Shown piece after piece: positions 1 to 8,850 of a stretch of 64,000 bases of DNA. Each line of letters starts with the position of its first letter. Positions within the stretch are counted from its first letter, which is position 1. Under the pieces are notes generated by a model. That model did no database searches. It was not told the DNA's origin and saw nothing but the letters and a program-made list of their open reading frames with translations. The position numbers and the translations under genes were made by a program. This stretch comes from Pseudoteredinibacter isoporae_A (lineage in GTDB: Bacteria; Pseudomonadota; Gammaproteobacteria; Pseudomonadales; Cellvibrionaceae): NCBI RefSeq assembly GCF_040372805.1, contig NZ_BAABWJ010000001.1:1388653-1452652 (forward strand), read 5' to 3'.

Positions 1-1
1 G

Positions 2-1258
2 AGCGCAAAGGCCTTAGGCGTGAAGGCTATTATTGTTATGCCAAAGACGACCCCGGCCATTAAAGTGGACGCTGTTCGTCGTCGAGGCGCCAAAGTGGTA
101 TTGCATGGTGATGCCTATGACGATGCTGCCGCGCATGCCAATAAGCTGGTTGAAGAGCAGGGCCTCACCTATATTCACCCGTTTGATGACCCCGATGTCA
201 TCGCCGGTCAGGGAACGGTCGCCATGGAAATTTTGCGCCAGCATCCGGGCAAGATCGATGCGATTTACATTCCCGTTGGCGGTGGTGGCTTGTGTGCCGG
301 CATGGCTGCTTATATTAAATACGTGCGTCCGGACATCAAAGTGTATGCTGTCGAACCAGAAGATGCTGCCTGTTTAAAATTGGCGATGGACAAAGGTCGA
401 CGAGCTACGTTGCCTGAGGTCGGTATATTTGCCGACGGCGTGGCGGTGGCTCAAATCGGTAAGGAAACCTACCGTGTCCTAAAAGATTCGGTTGACGGTG
501 TTATTACCGCGAATGCTGATGAAATGTGTGCGGCCATCAAGGATATTTTTGAAGATACCCGTTCTATTGCCGAACCGGCGGGAGCTTTGTCGCTAGCAGG
601 CCTGAAAAAACATGTCGCGGAACAGGGTTGGGAAAATAAAACGGTTATTGCTATTGCCAGTGGTGCCAACACCAACTTTGATCGTTTGCGTTACATTTCA
701 GAACGTACGGAGATCGGTGAAAAACGCGAGGCCATGTTAACGGTCACATTACCGGAAAAAGCCGGGGCTTTCCGTAAACTGAGCAAGGCGATTGGTCGTC
801 GTGGCATTACGGAATTCAACTACCGATATGGCTCACATGAACAAGCTCATGTACTGGTCGGGGTGCAGGTCCCAGATGACCAAGGGCGTCACGAGCTGGT
901 GGCTGAACTGCGTGAAAAAGGCTACGAGGTGTGTGACATGACCGATAATGAGGTGGCCAAATTACACGTTCGTCATATGGTGGGTGGGCATGCACCTCAG
1001 GTAGACAATGAGCGCCTCTTCAGTTTTGAGTTCCCAGAGCGCCCGGGAGCAATGGACAACTTTCTCAGTAAAACGGCCAGTCGTTGGAATATTTCCTTGT
1101 TCCATTACCGGAACCACGGTGCCGCCTATGGTCGGGTTCTGGTGGGTATGCAAGTGCCCAAGGAAGACAATAAGGAATTGCTGAGCTTGTTAGACAGCCT
1201 GGAATATCGTTACCAGGAAGAAACCGACAGCGAAGCTTATCGCTACTTTTTGAGCTGA
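2..1258 (+). CDS. ilvA: Threonine ammonia-lyase, biosynthetic (5' truncated by window)
   Basis: Converts threonine to 2-oxobutyrate, the first committed step of isoleucine synthesis. The reading frame is already open at base 2 (SAKALGVKAI...), so the start lies outside the window; about 90 residues are missing compared with the family length of just over 500, including the PLP-binding lysine. The visible part has the glycine-rich PLP phosphate loop (PVGGGGL), the end of the catalytic domain (ASGANTNFDRL), and two C-terminal ACT-like regulatory domains (EFNYRYG and ISLFHYRNHG), as expected for the isoleucine-feedback-inhibited enzyme rather than the short catabolic TdcB type. No clear intrinsic terminator follows. 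The family assignment is secure. Confidence 0.96.
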   Translation, partial: SAKALGVKAIIVMPKTTPAIKVDAVRRRGAKVVLHGDAYDDAAAHANKLVEEQGLTYIHPFDDPDVIAGQGTVAMEILRQHPGKIDAIYIPVGGGGLCAGMAAYIKYVRPDIKVYAVEPEDAACLKLAMDKGRRATLPEVGIFADGVAVAQIGKETYRVLKDSVDGVITANADEMCAAIKDIFEDTRSIAEPAGALSLAGLKKHVAEQGWENKTVIAIASGANTNFDRLRYISERTEIGEKREAMLTVTLPEKAGAFRKLSKAIGRRGITEFNYRYGSHEQAHVLVGVQVPDDQGRHELVAELREKGYEVCDMTDNEVAKLHVRHMVGGHAPQVDNERLFSFEFPERPGAMDNFLSKTASRWNISLFHYRNHGAAYGRVLVGMQVPKEDNKELLSLLDSLEYRYQEETDSEAYRYFLS

Positions 1259-1335
1259 TGTGCCTTACCCATTTTGACCGAAGCTGTCGTCGATTCAATA
1301 TAAGCTCAGCGTAAAACGAGCTAAGTGGAAGTTTG

Positions 1336-1341
1336 TATAAT
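1336..1341 (+). promoter_or_regulatory. Candidate -10 element for the btuB operon
   Basis: A perfect TATAAT lies about 40 bases before the conserved part of the cobalamin riboswitch, in the right place to be its promoter. No good -35 hexamer stands 16-18 bases upstream, so this is a tentative call. Confidence 0.35.
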
Positions 1342-1370
1342 ACTTGACCTTTATAGGGCGCCCGAGTAAG

Positions 1371-1520
1371 GTGCGCCCCCTGCACAGGTGCCTGCCAACC
1401 TTTCGAGTTTGGGCAGGTTAAACGGGAAGTCTGGTGAGCCATAGCTATGGCAATTCCAACGCTGCCCCCGCAACGGTGAAACGGTGTAAACCGCTAAGCC
1501 CGATACCGGCCTTCGCAGAC
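1371..1520 (+). promoter_or_regulatory. Cobalamin (B12) riboswitch
   Basis: The 390-base leader between ilvA and btuB carries the conserved blocks of the AdoCbl riboswitch in order: GGTGCC near 1387, the AAACGGGAAGTCTGGTG block near 1420-1436, the B12-box-like GCTGCCCCCGCAACGGTGA at about 1460-1478, and AAGCCCGATACCGGCC at about 1495-1510. A GGGCGC/GCGCCC stem sits at 1356-1378 just before it. Downstream genes are all B12 uptake or processing genes, which fits repression by cobalamin. The edges are approximate. There is no clear U-run terminator before the btuB start, so control may act on translation by masking the GAGGA ribosome-binding site at about 1638. Confidence 0.88.
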
Positions 1521-1648
1521 CGTTATAAACGATGAAGCGGAGGGCTTTATCGGTGAGTGGCAAGTCTTGGGGCAAATTAAAATCCAGCTCCGTGGTCTTG
1601 TGCGCACCCGTCCCTCCCTCAGTCTGTTATCTTGATTGAGGAACCATA

Positions 1649-3493
1649 GTGAAAAATTCAAATCAGCTTGCAGCCAAGTCTCTGTTGGCCCTGGCCATTG
1701 GCGTAAGTACCAACGCGACAGCAGAATCCAAAATTGAAGAAATAGTGGTGGTTGGCAACCGCATTGAGATGCCTCTGCGACAGCAGTCTGCAGCAGTCAG
1801 TATCATTACTTCCGAACAAATTGAACGTCGTGGTCAGGCCAGCCTGATGGATGTTCTGCGCAGTGAAACCGCCATCAACGTCAGTAATTCTGGTGGCCCA
1901 GGTAAGGTATCCGCCTTGCGTATTCGCGGTGAAGAAGGCTATCGCAGTAAGGTGTACATCGATGGTATTGATGTTGCCGATCCTACAGGAACCCAGGTTG
2001 GCCCCCAGATTCAACAGATCAACAGTGCCGGTATTCAGCGCGTTGAAATTCTGCGTGGTGCACAGGGTTTGGTATATGGCGCGGATGCAGGTGGTGTTGT
2101 TCGCATCAGTACTCTACCTCAGCGCGAGGGGCTGCACGGTGGCTTGAGTGCCGAGGCCGGTCGCTACCGTTCCCAAAACTGGGCGGCGAATCTGTCTTAT
2201 AGAGAAGACGCCGGTGATATCAGCGCATCCATTTCTCGACAGGACACCGATGGTTTTAATGCTCGCACCATTGATGCAACCGGTGAACTGGACGGCTATG
2301 AGAATACCACGGCCCACATTCATGCCGGATTGAATTTCGGTGATGGTTGGCGCGTGGCGGCAACCCTGCGTGATGTCGACAGCCGTGCAGGCTACGATGG
2401 CTTCAGTGCCAGCAGTGACCATGTTAATTTCTCAGATTATGAGCAACGCTCCGGCCGTATTGCTGTTAGCAAGAAGAGTGATCATTGGCAACATGAACTG
2501 GCGTACAGCAACAGCGAAACTGAGCGTGAAAACATTACCGCTTTCGGCTTTCAGGCGAAAGGGGATATCGAAACCTTACAATATTTAGGTGCTTGGGATC
2601 ATAAGGCACACACCTTGGTATTTGGTGTTGAGCGTGAAACCCAGACCGATCAATTGAACAACAACGAACGTGATCAGGACGCGGTTTTCATCGATTGGCA
2701 ATGGCAGGCCCAGGAACAATTGTTCATTAATGCTGGTGTCCGTTACGACGACAATGAAGATTTCGGTGAGCACAACAGCTACCGCTTGGGGATCGCCTAT
2801 TTCATTCCGACCGCATTAGGCGAACTGAAGTTGAAGTCCACCTGGGGAACAGGTTTCCGCGCACCGAGTTTGTCGGAATTGGCATACAATCGCCGTCCTT
2901 TCGCACCCGACTCCATTTTGGCCGTGAACTTGAGAGAAGAAAATACGCGCAGTTTTGATATTGGTGCGCAGCTGTTTTTGGAAAACGGCGCTCAATTTGA
3001 ACTGGTGTATTTTGACCAGAAAGTTGATGACGAGATTTTCTTTGATTTACAGGCCTTCAGTGGTTATCTGCAGGAGAATGGTGACAGCAACTCCCAAGGT
3101 GTCGAGTTGAGCTTTCGGCAGAATTTGAGCGAAAACTTTGAGTTGTACAGCAATGCGACGTACAACGATACCGAAACCATTCCTGATTCCAATGGTCAGC
3201 GTGAGCAACGCCTTCGTCGTCCGCGAGTGTTGTTTAACCTGGGTGGAAACTACGAATTTGTGAATGCTCGCCTGCAGCTGTCGGCTAATTTTCGCCATGT
3301 TGCTGGTCAGCGAGACAGCTTTGTCGAAATTGAAGATTATCAAGTTCTCGATGCTTCATTACGTTGGGCAGCGACAGAGCAGTTGGACGTCTATGTACGC
3401 GTTGAGAACGCTTTGGATGAAGACTATCAAGAGGTTCCCAGCTATAACACGAGTGGGGCTGCGGCTTACGCTGGGTTAAAATTGAGTTTTTAA
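1649..3493 (+). CDS. btuB: TonB-dependent vitamin B12 outer-membrane receptor
   Basis: Imports cobalamin across the outer membrane using TonB energy. The start is a GTG with a GAGGA site just upstream; the N-terminus is a signal peptide ending near residue 25 (STNATA). The TonB box region (IEEIVVVGNR) follows directly, then the plug domain (about 30-150, with RIRGEEGYRSKVYIDGI and LRGAQGLVYG) and a beta-barrel with the FRAPSLSEL motif, ending in Phe (AGLKLSF), the usual outer-membrane C-terminal signature. Length (614 aa) equals that of the E. coli protein. It is the first gene behind the cobalamin riboswitch and is followed by btuC. Confidence 0.95.
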   Translation: MKNSNQLAAKSLLALAIGVSTNATAESKIEEIVVVGNRIEMPLRQQSAAVSIITSEQIERRGQASLMDVLRSETAINVSNSGGPGKVSALRIRGEEGYRSKVYIDGIDVADPTGTQVGPQIQQINSAGIQRVEILRGAQGLVYGADAGGVVRISTLPQREGLHGGLSAEAGRYRSQNWAANLSYREDAGDISASISRQDTDGFNARTIDATGELDGYENTTAHIHAGLNFGDGWRVAATLRDVDSRAGYDGFSASSDHVNFSDYEQRSGRIAVSKKSDHWQHELAYSNSETERENITAFGFQAKGDIETLQYLGAWDHKAHTLVFGVERETQTDQLNNNERDQDAVFIDWQWQAQEQLFINAGVRYDDNEDFGEHNSYRLGIAYFIPTALGELKLKSTWGTGFRAPSLSELAYNRRPFAPDSILAVNLREENTRSFDIGAQLFLENGAQFELVYFDQKVDDEIFFDLQAFSGYLQENGDSNSQGVELSFRQNLSENFELYSNATYNDTETIPDSNGQREQRLRRPRVLFNLGGNYEFVNARLQLSANFRHVAGQRDSFVEIEDYQVLDASLRWAATEQLDVYVRVENALDEDYQEVPSYNTSGAAAYAGLKLSF

Positions 3494-3517
3494 TTCAGCG
3501 TACAGGCAGGAGGGGTT

Positions 3518-4531
3518 ATGTCAGCAAAGTCACCGCATAGACTGATTGCGATATTGGCCAGTTCCCTGCTGCCAGCGGTGTTGTTGGCGCTTTGTCTTGG
3601 CACTGAACTGTCGTCGCTGAACGATGCTTTTGTGGCTCTGCTGGGGCAAGCCGAAAACATTGAACAGCAAATTATCCGCGACATTCGTCTGCCGCGAGTC
3701 ATTCTGGCCTTGCTTGTGGGAGCTTGCCTGGCCGTATGTGGTACGGCCAGCCAAGGCTTGTTCCGCAACCCGCTTGCAGACCCCAGTCTGATTGGGGTCA
3801 GTGCTGGCGCGGCCATGGGCGCGAGTCTTTGTATCGTGTTTTTCTATGTCTTGTTTGCCGAAGTGGCGTCGGTGGCTGTCATCGCGGTGGCGGCGTTTCT
3901 GGGAGGCATGCTGGCCAGTGTCCTGGTCTATCGCCTGGCGAATAATGAAAACGGTACCTCGGTTGCCATGATGTTATTAGCGGGTATTGCTGTTACCGCG
4001 TTTGCCGCAGCGGTGAGCAGTTTCAGCGAATTTGCCTCGAGCAATGCTCAGCTTCGCCGAATCAGCCTGTGGCAAATGGGGAGCCTGGCTGGCAGCAGTG
4101 CCGAACAACGAATGGGTTTGGCCCTGGTGTTGGTGTTGCTTCTTGTGGTGTTGCAACGTCAGGCAATGAAACTCAATGCTTTATTGCTGGGCGAATCCGA
4201 AGCCCGACATCTCGGGGTGAATGTTCAGAGACTGAAAATTCACGTCATTATTGCTATCGCAGCCGGGGTCGGTTTGGCGGTGGCCACGTCTGGCACCATT
4301 GGTTTTGTGGGGCTGCTGGTTCCTCATATAATGCGTTTGATCATTGGCCCGGATCACCGATACCTCTTGCTGGCTTCGGCGTTGGGTGGTGCACTATTGT
4401 TGTTAATGGCCGATACGTTGGCGCGTACTCTCTTTGCACCATCTGAGTTACCGGTGGGGGTGATTACGGCCATCATGGGGGCGCCGTTTTTCCTCGCATT
4501 ACTGCGTATCAAACGGAATCAATTACTGTGA
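3518..4531 (+). CDS. btuC: Vitamin B12 ABC transporter permease
   Basis: FecCD-family inner-membrane permease of the cobalamin importer. About ten hydrophobic segments span the 337 residues, and the family motifs RLPRVILALLVGACLAVCG, NPLADPSLIGVSAGA and GLLVPHIMRLIIGPDHR are all visible. A strong AGGAGG site precedes the ATG. It lies 24 bases after btuB and 10 bases before the ATPase gene, so it is surely in the same transcript. Siderophore and haem importers share this fold; the B12 assignment comes from the riboswitch and the neighbours. Confidence 0.92.
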   Translation: MSAKSPHRLIAILASSLLPAVLLALCLGTELSSLNDAFVALLGQAENIEQQIIRDIRLPRVILALLVGACLAVCGTASQGLFRNPLADPSLIGVSAGAAMGASLCIVFFYVLFAEVASVAVIAVAAFLGGMLASVLVYRLANNENGTSVAMMLLAGIAVTAFAAAVSSFSEFASSNAQLRRISLWQMGSLAGSSAEQRMGLALVLVLLLVVLQRQAMKLNALLLGESEARHLGVNVQRLKIHVIIAIAAGVGLAVATSGTIGFVGLLVPHIMRLIIGPDHRYLLLASALGGALLLLMADTLARTLFAPSELPVGVITAIMGAPFFLALLRIKRNQLL

Positions 4532-4541
4532 GTGCGTCGGA

Positions 4542-5351
4542 ATGAAACATCGATTCCCGTCATTAGAGCAACGCTTTGCGTGCATGGAAGCTCGTGAAAT
4601 ATCACTGAGCCTGGGTGGGCAACGTGTTTTGAAGCCTGTGAGTTTTTCGGCGTGCGCGGGTGAGTTGGTGGTCATCATTGGTCCCAATGGCGCAGGTAAA
4701 AGCAGTTTGTTGCGCTTGCTAGCCGGGGAATATTCCCCCGATCACGGTGAATTGGTTTTGCATGATGAGCATCTGTCGATCATGAGTCTGGAACAGAGGG
4801 CCACACATGTTTCAGTGTTGTCCCAGAACAGTCGGCTCAACTTTCCTTTTACGGTCGAACAAGTCGTGGCGATGGGGCGCATGCCATTTTCTCTCGGGCA
4901 CCAGGCGGACACACGCATTTGTGAACAAGCCATGCAGGCCAGCGATTGCTACGAGCTCCGCAAGCGGGTGTATACCCAGCTTTCCGGTGGTGAGCAACAG
5001 CGTTGTCAGTTAGCCAGAGTATTCGCACAATCCTGGCCAACGGAAGAAGGCCGGCCCAACTATCTCCTTTTGGACGAACCGAATAATTGCCTCGATCTAA
5101 GTCATCAGAAAATGCTTTTGGACTACTGCCGGCATCGTACGGATGACAATGCCGTTGTGCTGATGGTGCTGCACGATTTAAATTTGGCGTTCCGATACGC
5201 GGATCGAATATTGCTGATGCACGATGGGCGGCTGTATGCCAACGGCTCTCCTTGGGAAGTCGTGGAAGGTGGTCTGCTGGAATCGGTTTACGGCGTGAAA
5301 TTGCACTATTCAACTCACCCGGAAAAAAACGTACCCATGATCATAATGTAG
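4542..5351 (+). CDS. btuD: Vitamin B12 ABC transporter ATPase
   Basis: ATP-binding subunit that drives the BtuC permease. Walker A is GPNGAGKSS, the signature is LSGGEQQRCQLA, Walker B is YLLLDEP, and the switch His is in LMVLHDLNLAF. By sequence it is closest to the HmuV (haem) branch of FecE-type ATPases; the operon context argues for cobalamin. The ATG at 4542 has only a weak ribosome-binding site. An internal ATG at 4584 (MEAREISLSL) would match the usual N-terminus of the family better, so the first 14 residues are uncertain. Confidence 0.9.
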   Translation: MKHRFPSLEQRFACMEAREISLSLGGQRVLKPVSFSACAGELVVIIGPNGAGKSSLLRLLAGEYSPDHGELVLHDEHLSIMSLEQRATHVSVLSQNSRLNFPFTVEQVVAMGRMPFSLGHQADTRICEQAMQASDCYELRKRVYTQLSGGEQQRCQLARVFAQSWPTEEGRPNYLLLDEPNNCLDLSHQKMLLDYCRHRTDDNAVVLMVLHDLNLAFRYADRILLMHDGRLYANGSPWEVVEGGLLESVYGVKLHYSTHPEKNVPMIIM

Positions 5352-5363
5352 GGCTTCGAAACG

Positions 5364-6227
5364 ATGAAAAAAGTTGTTTGGCTTGTTACCGCGCTGGTGC
5401 TGATGAATTCCTTTTCTTCTGCGAACGCCGAACGTGGATCTGTGGGTAAACCCGCGGAGCGCATTGTGGCCTTGGCCCCTCATTTGGTGGAAATTGTTTA
5501 TGAGTTGGGTTTGGGGGACAAAATAGTTGCCACGGTTGAGTACAGCGATTTTCCCGAGGCCGCGAAAACCATTCCCCGTGTCGGTAATTTTGCCACGATC
5601 AATGTGGAAGCGATTGCTCGTTTGCAACCTGATTTAGTTTTAGCCTGGGGCAGTGGGAACCCCGCCAAGAGTCTTCGTAAGCTGGAAGAGTTGGGTTTCC
5701 CTGTATATCGCTCGGAACCGAAAAGCCTTTCCGATATTGCAAACCTGATGGAAGACGTGGCTCGAATCAGTGGGCATACTGAAGGGCTTGCTGCGGCAGA
5801 AAAATATCAACAAAAGTTAGACACGCTTCGCCAACGTTATCATCAACAAAGTCCTGTCACGGTATTCTATCAAGTCTGGAATCAACCTTTGCAAACTCTG
5901 AGTGATCAAAGTGTAGTAAGTGATGTGATCAAACTTTGCGGTGGGCAAAATATTTTTGCGGATGCCTTAGCCGTTGCCCCTAAAGTAAGTGTTGAAACGG
6001 TGTTGAGACGAAACCCTGAAGTTATTGTGGCGAGTGGCACTGATGCAAGGCGACCGCCATGGCTGGACGAATGGAAAGCCTGGCCGAATATGCAAGCGGT
6101 GGAAAAAGACCAACTGTATTTTGTGCCGCCGGATTTGATTCAACGGCACACACCTCGCCTGTTGCTGGGCGCGGAAATGCTCTGTGAGCAATTGGCCGAT
6201 GTTCGCCGAAAACGAGAAGAGAGCTAA
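5364..6227 (+). CDS. btuF: Periplasmic cobalamin-binding protein
   Basis: Captures B12 in the periplasm and delivers it to BtuCD. An N-terminal signal peptide (MKKVVWLVTALVLMNSFSSANA) precedes a TroA/FepB-like fold with the typical RIVALAPHLVEIVYELG start, a central VGNFATINVEAIARLQPDLVLAW block and a VSVETVLRRNPEVIVASG block. The mature protein has no lipobox. The 287-residue length fits. It follows btuD by 12 bases and precedes cobO by 3 bases. Confidence 0.92.
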   Translation: MKKVVWLVTALVLMNSFSSANAERGSVGKPAERIVALAPHLVEIVYELGLGDKIVATVEYSDFPEAAKTIPRVGNFATINVEAIARLQPDLVLAWGSGNPAKSLRKLEELGFPVYRSEPKSLSDIANLMEDVARISGHTEGLAAAEKYQQKLDTLRQRYHQQSPVTVFYQVWNQPLQTLSDQSVVSDVIKLCGGQNIFADALAVAPKVSVETVLRRNPEVIVASGTDARRPPWLDEWKAWPNMQAVEKDQLYFVPPDLIQRHTPRLLLGAEMLCEQLADVRRKREES

Positions 6228-6230
6228 ATC

Positions 6231-6833
6231 ATGACGGAAGAAAAACGACAGCGACACAAAGAGCGCATGCAACAACGCAAAGAAATTGTCGATGCCGGCA
6301 TTGCTCGAGCCCAGGAAGACAAGGGTGTTTTTATTGTGCTCAGTGGCGATGGCAAGGGCAAGAGCAGTTCGGGCTTTGGTACGGCTTTGCGCGCTCTTGG
6401 TCATGGTTACAAGGTAGGTGTCGTGCAATTCATTAAAGGGGCTTGGGAGTGCGGTGAGCGCAATATGCTTGAGCACATGCCCGATGTTGAATTTCATGTC
6501 ATGGGTACAGGCTTCACCTGGGAAACCCAGGATGATGAAAAAGACAAACAAGCCGCCGCTCAGGTCTGGGCGAAGGCCAAAACAATGTTACAAAACCCTG
6601 AACTTCATTTGGTTTTATTTGATGAGATGACTTACGCCCTTAATTATAAGTGGCTGGATAAACAAGACGTACTGGACGCTATCGCCAATCGCCCTGAGCA
6701 GCAAAGTGTGATTATTACCGGCCGAGGTGCCAAGAAGTATCTGCAGGATGCCTGCGACACCTACAGCGAAATTAAAGCGGTGAAGCATGCCTTTCAGGCG
6801 GGCATCAAGGCGCAAAAAGGCATTGAGTGGTAA
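6231..6833 (+). CDS. cobO: Cob(I)yrinic acid a,c-diamide adenosyltransferase
   Basis: CobO/BtuR/CobA-type enzyme that adds the adenosyl group to Co(I) corrinoids, both for imported cobalamin and for cobinamide. The modified P-loop SGDGKGKSSSGFG is present, followed by VQFIKGAWECGERNML and the LVLFDEMTYALNYKW block. The N-terminal 30 residues are charged (KRQRHKERMQQRKEIV), as is usual in this family. A GAGAG site lies before the ATG. Within the operon its product turns corrinoid taken up by BtuBCDF into the coenzyme form, which is also the ligand of the riboswitch. Confidence 0.95.
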   Translation: MTEEKRQRHKERMQQRKEIVDAGIARAQEDKGVFIVLSGDGKGKSSSGFGTALRALGHGYKVGVVQFIKGAWECGERNMLEHMPDVEFHVMGTGFTWETQDDEKDKQAAAQVWAKAKTMLQNPELHLVLFDEMTYALNYKWLDKQDVLDAIANRPEQQSVIITGRGAKKYLQDACDTYSEIKAVKHAFQAGIKAQKGIEW

Positions 6834-6876
6834 ACAATTGACACTGGATCTCCATCGTTTTCGTACAAATGCCATT

Positions 6877-8361
6877 ATGGTTCAGGGCACCACTTCTGAC
6901 GCAGGGAAGAGTACTCTGGTTGCGGCTCTGTGCCGGATCTTCAGCGACATGGGGGAACAGGTCGCTCCGTTTAAACCCCAGAACATGGCACTGAACAGTG
7001 CGGTCAGTGACGACGGCGGTGAAATCGGTCGTGCGCAGGCGGTACAAGCCGAAGCGGCGAGATTGACGCCCCACACCGATATGAATCCTGTTCTGTTGAA
7101 ACCCAGTAGCGATACTGGTGCTCAGGTGATCATCCAAGGACACGCCATTGGCAATATGCAGGCGCTGGATTATCACCATTACAAAAACACAGCGAAGCAA
7201 GCGGTGTTGGATTCCTTTGAGCGCTTGAGTTCGCAGTACAGTGCCGTAGTGGTTGAAGGGGCGGGCAGTCCGGCCGAAATTAATTTGCGTGAAGGGGATA
7301 TCGCCAATATGGGGTTTGCAGAGGCTGTTGATTGCCCGGTGATCATCATTGCGGACATTGATAAAGGCGGTGTCTTCGCTCATCTGGTCGGGACACTTGA
7401 ACTTCTGAGCCCATCGGAACAAAGCCGCGTGGTAGGTTTCGTTATCAATCGTTTTCGCGGGGACATCGGTTTACTGGAGCCTGGCCTTGACTGGTTGGAA
7501 GAACGGACCGGCAAGCCGGTACTTGCGGTGTTGCCTTACCTTCACCACTTTCATCTTGAGGCCGAGGACGCGATAGAGATCAAAGATACGTTAACGAGTG
7601 CTTCAAGGTGTTTACGAGTTGCGGTATTGGTCTTGCCGAAAATCTCCAATCACACTGATTTTGATCCTCTCGCTTTGCACCCTCAGGTGGAGCTGCAATT
7701 TGTGGATCTGGCGGATGAATTGCCAGCTTGTGATCTGCTCATCATTCCCGGTTCCAAGTCTGTTCGCGCTGACTTGGCGTATTTGATGTCAGAAAAGTGG
7801 GATGAAAAAATCGCCCGCCATCTGCGTTACCAAGGAAAGTTGATGGGAATTTGCGGGGGCTACCAAATGCTCGGGCGATGCATTCGAGATCCTCTGGCTG
7901 TAGAAGGCAAGGCAGGTAGCAGCCATGGTTTGGCCTACATCGACATGGAAACAGAATTGACCCCGGATAAAACCTTGTTGAACCGCAAAGGTAAAATAGC
8001 GGGAACCGACAGTGAAGTCAGTGGTTATGAAATCCACATGGGCCGCAGTTCAGGTCCCGCGCTGGCATCCGGTTTCCTGGAGTTGGAGGCCTTGGACCGC
8101 TCGGGTCATTCCCAGCTCGAAGGCTATCGTTCTGAGGACGGCCAGATTATTGCTACGTATTTACATGGTTTGTTCGAGCAGCAAGACGCCATGGATTATG
8201 TTTTGCGTTGGGCGGGCTTGCGAGAAGTTGAGCCCTTTAACTATCAGGGCCATCGTGAGAAACAAATTCAGCGTCTGGCCGACAGTGCCAAAGAAGCATT
8301 TTTAGAACGAGCGCCAGGCTGTGAGCTTTTAAGCCCACAAACGAATGGGTTATTAGGATGA
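6877..8361 (+). CDS. cobQ: Cobyric acid synthase
   Basis: Glutamine-dependent amidase that converts adenosylcobyrinate a,c-diamide to adenosylcobyrate by four amidations. The N-terminal dethiobiotin-synthetase-like domain has GTTSDAGKSTLV and FKPQNMALNSAV; the C-terminal triad glutaminase has Cys in GICGGYQMLG and a late ATYLHGLFE. The frame is open back to an ATG at 6787 that would overlap cobO by 47 bases; homologues begin close to MVQGTTSD, so I place the start at ATG 6877 (494 aa). TTG 6838, just after the cobO stop, is another option. No cobU, cobS, cobT or cbiB follows in this window. Confidence 0.93.
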   Translation: MVQGTTSDAGKSTLVAALCRIFSDMGEQVAPFKPQNMALNSAVSDDGGEIGRAQAVQAEAARLTPHTDMNPVLLKPSSDTGAQVIIQGHAIGNMQALDYHHYKNTAKQAVLDSFERLSSQYSAVVVEGAGSPAEINLREGDIANMGFAEAVDCPVIIIADIDKGGVFAHLVGTLELLSPSEQSRVVGFVINRFRGDIGLLEPGLDWLEERTGKPVLAVLPYLHHFHLEAEDAIEIKDTLTSASRCLRVAVLVLPKISNHTDFDPLALHPQVELQFVDLADELPACDLLIIPGSKSVRADLAYLMSEKWDEKIARHLRYQGKLMGICGGYQMLGRCIRDPLAVEGKAGSSHGLAYIDMETELTPDKTLLNRKGKIAGTDSEVSGYEIHMGRSSGPALASGFLELEALDRSGHSQLEGYRSEDGQIIATYLHGLFEQQDAMDYVLRWAGLREVEPFNYQGHREKQIQRLADSAKEAFLERAPGCELLSPQTNGLLG

Positions 8362-8377
8362 TTGCCGTGTCTACTAG

Positions 8378-8405
8378 TATTTAAGGTGACAATACGTCTT
8401 AAATA
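8378..8405. repeat. Inverted repeat after cobQ
   Basis: TATTTAAG at 8378-8385 is answered by CTTAAATA at 8398-8405 with a 12-base spacer, 17 bases after the cobQ stop. The stem is A+T rich and lacks a following T-run, so it is not a classical terminator. It could stabilise the operon's 3' end or be a protein site. Confidence 0.45.
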
Positions 8406-8478
8406 ATCCAATCAATTCGTCAGAAACTGCTCGAACTCTCTTAGCAAAATTCCCTTTTTGATCTATCCTTTAAGTCAG

Positions 8479-8490
8479 TTGTCCGGACAA
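8479..8490. promoter_or_regulatory. Perfect palindrome TTGTCCGGACAA, candidate operator
   Basis: A 12-base perfect dyad in an otherwise featureless spacer. TTGT...ACAA half-sites are typical of several dimeric regulators (for example GntR/FadR-type), but no regulator gene is adjacent and the distance to the next start is over 350 bases. Function unknown. Confidence 0.35.
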
Positions 8491-8850
8491 TTATTGCCAT
8501 TCATGAGACGATCGCAATGGCTCGATATGTGAAGCCGAGATAATGGTTCTATTGTCACGCGATGCTTTTACGGCTTAGGGATGAAGTCTGGATTTCTGGT
8601 TTCTTATGACAAAAGAAACTGGCAATCACTTTCTGTTGGTCGATACTTTAAGGGTGGAATTCAAAACTACCTGACCTTCAATATTCGTCATTACTGTGTT
8701 ATCGGTATGGTGTATACACTTCGCCAGAAATTAGCCGGGCGGTAACAATTGGAATAGAAGTCTGGAATGGAAATAGGGCAGGGATTGGTCCGTGGGACTG
8801 CTTCTGAACTTCAATAGAAGCTGAAACTGAGTTTTCAATAAAAAACGACT

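Larger units (their letters stand above)
8362..8850. other. Gene-free stretch of 489 bases between cobQ and the CBS-GGDEF gene
   Basis: No frame here encodes anything protein-like, and no RNA gene is recognisable. It holds the inverted repeat at 8378-8405 and a perfect 12-base palindrome TTGTCCGGACAA at 8479-8490. The decamer GAAGTCTGGA occurs twice (about 8584 and 8758). The stretch presumably contains the 3' end of the B12 operon transcript and the promoter of the CBS-GGDEF gene, but no convincing promoter could be placed. Confidence 0.5.
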
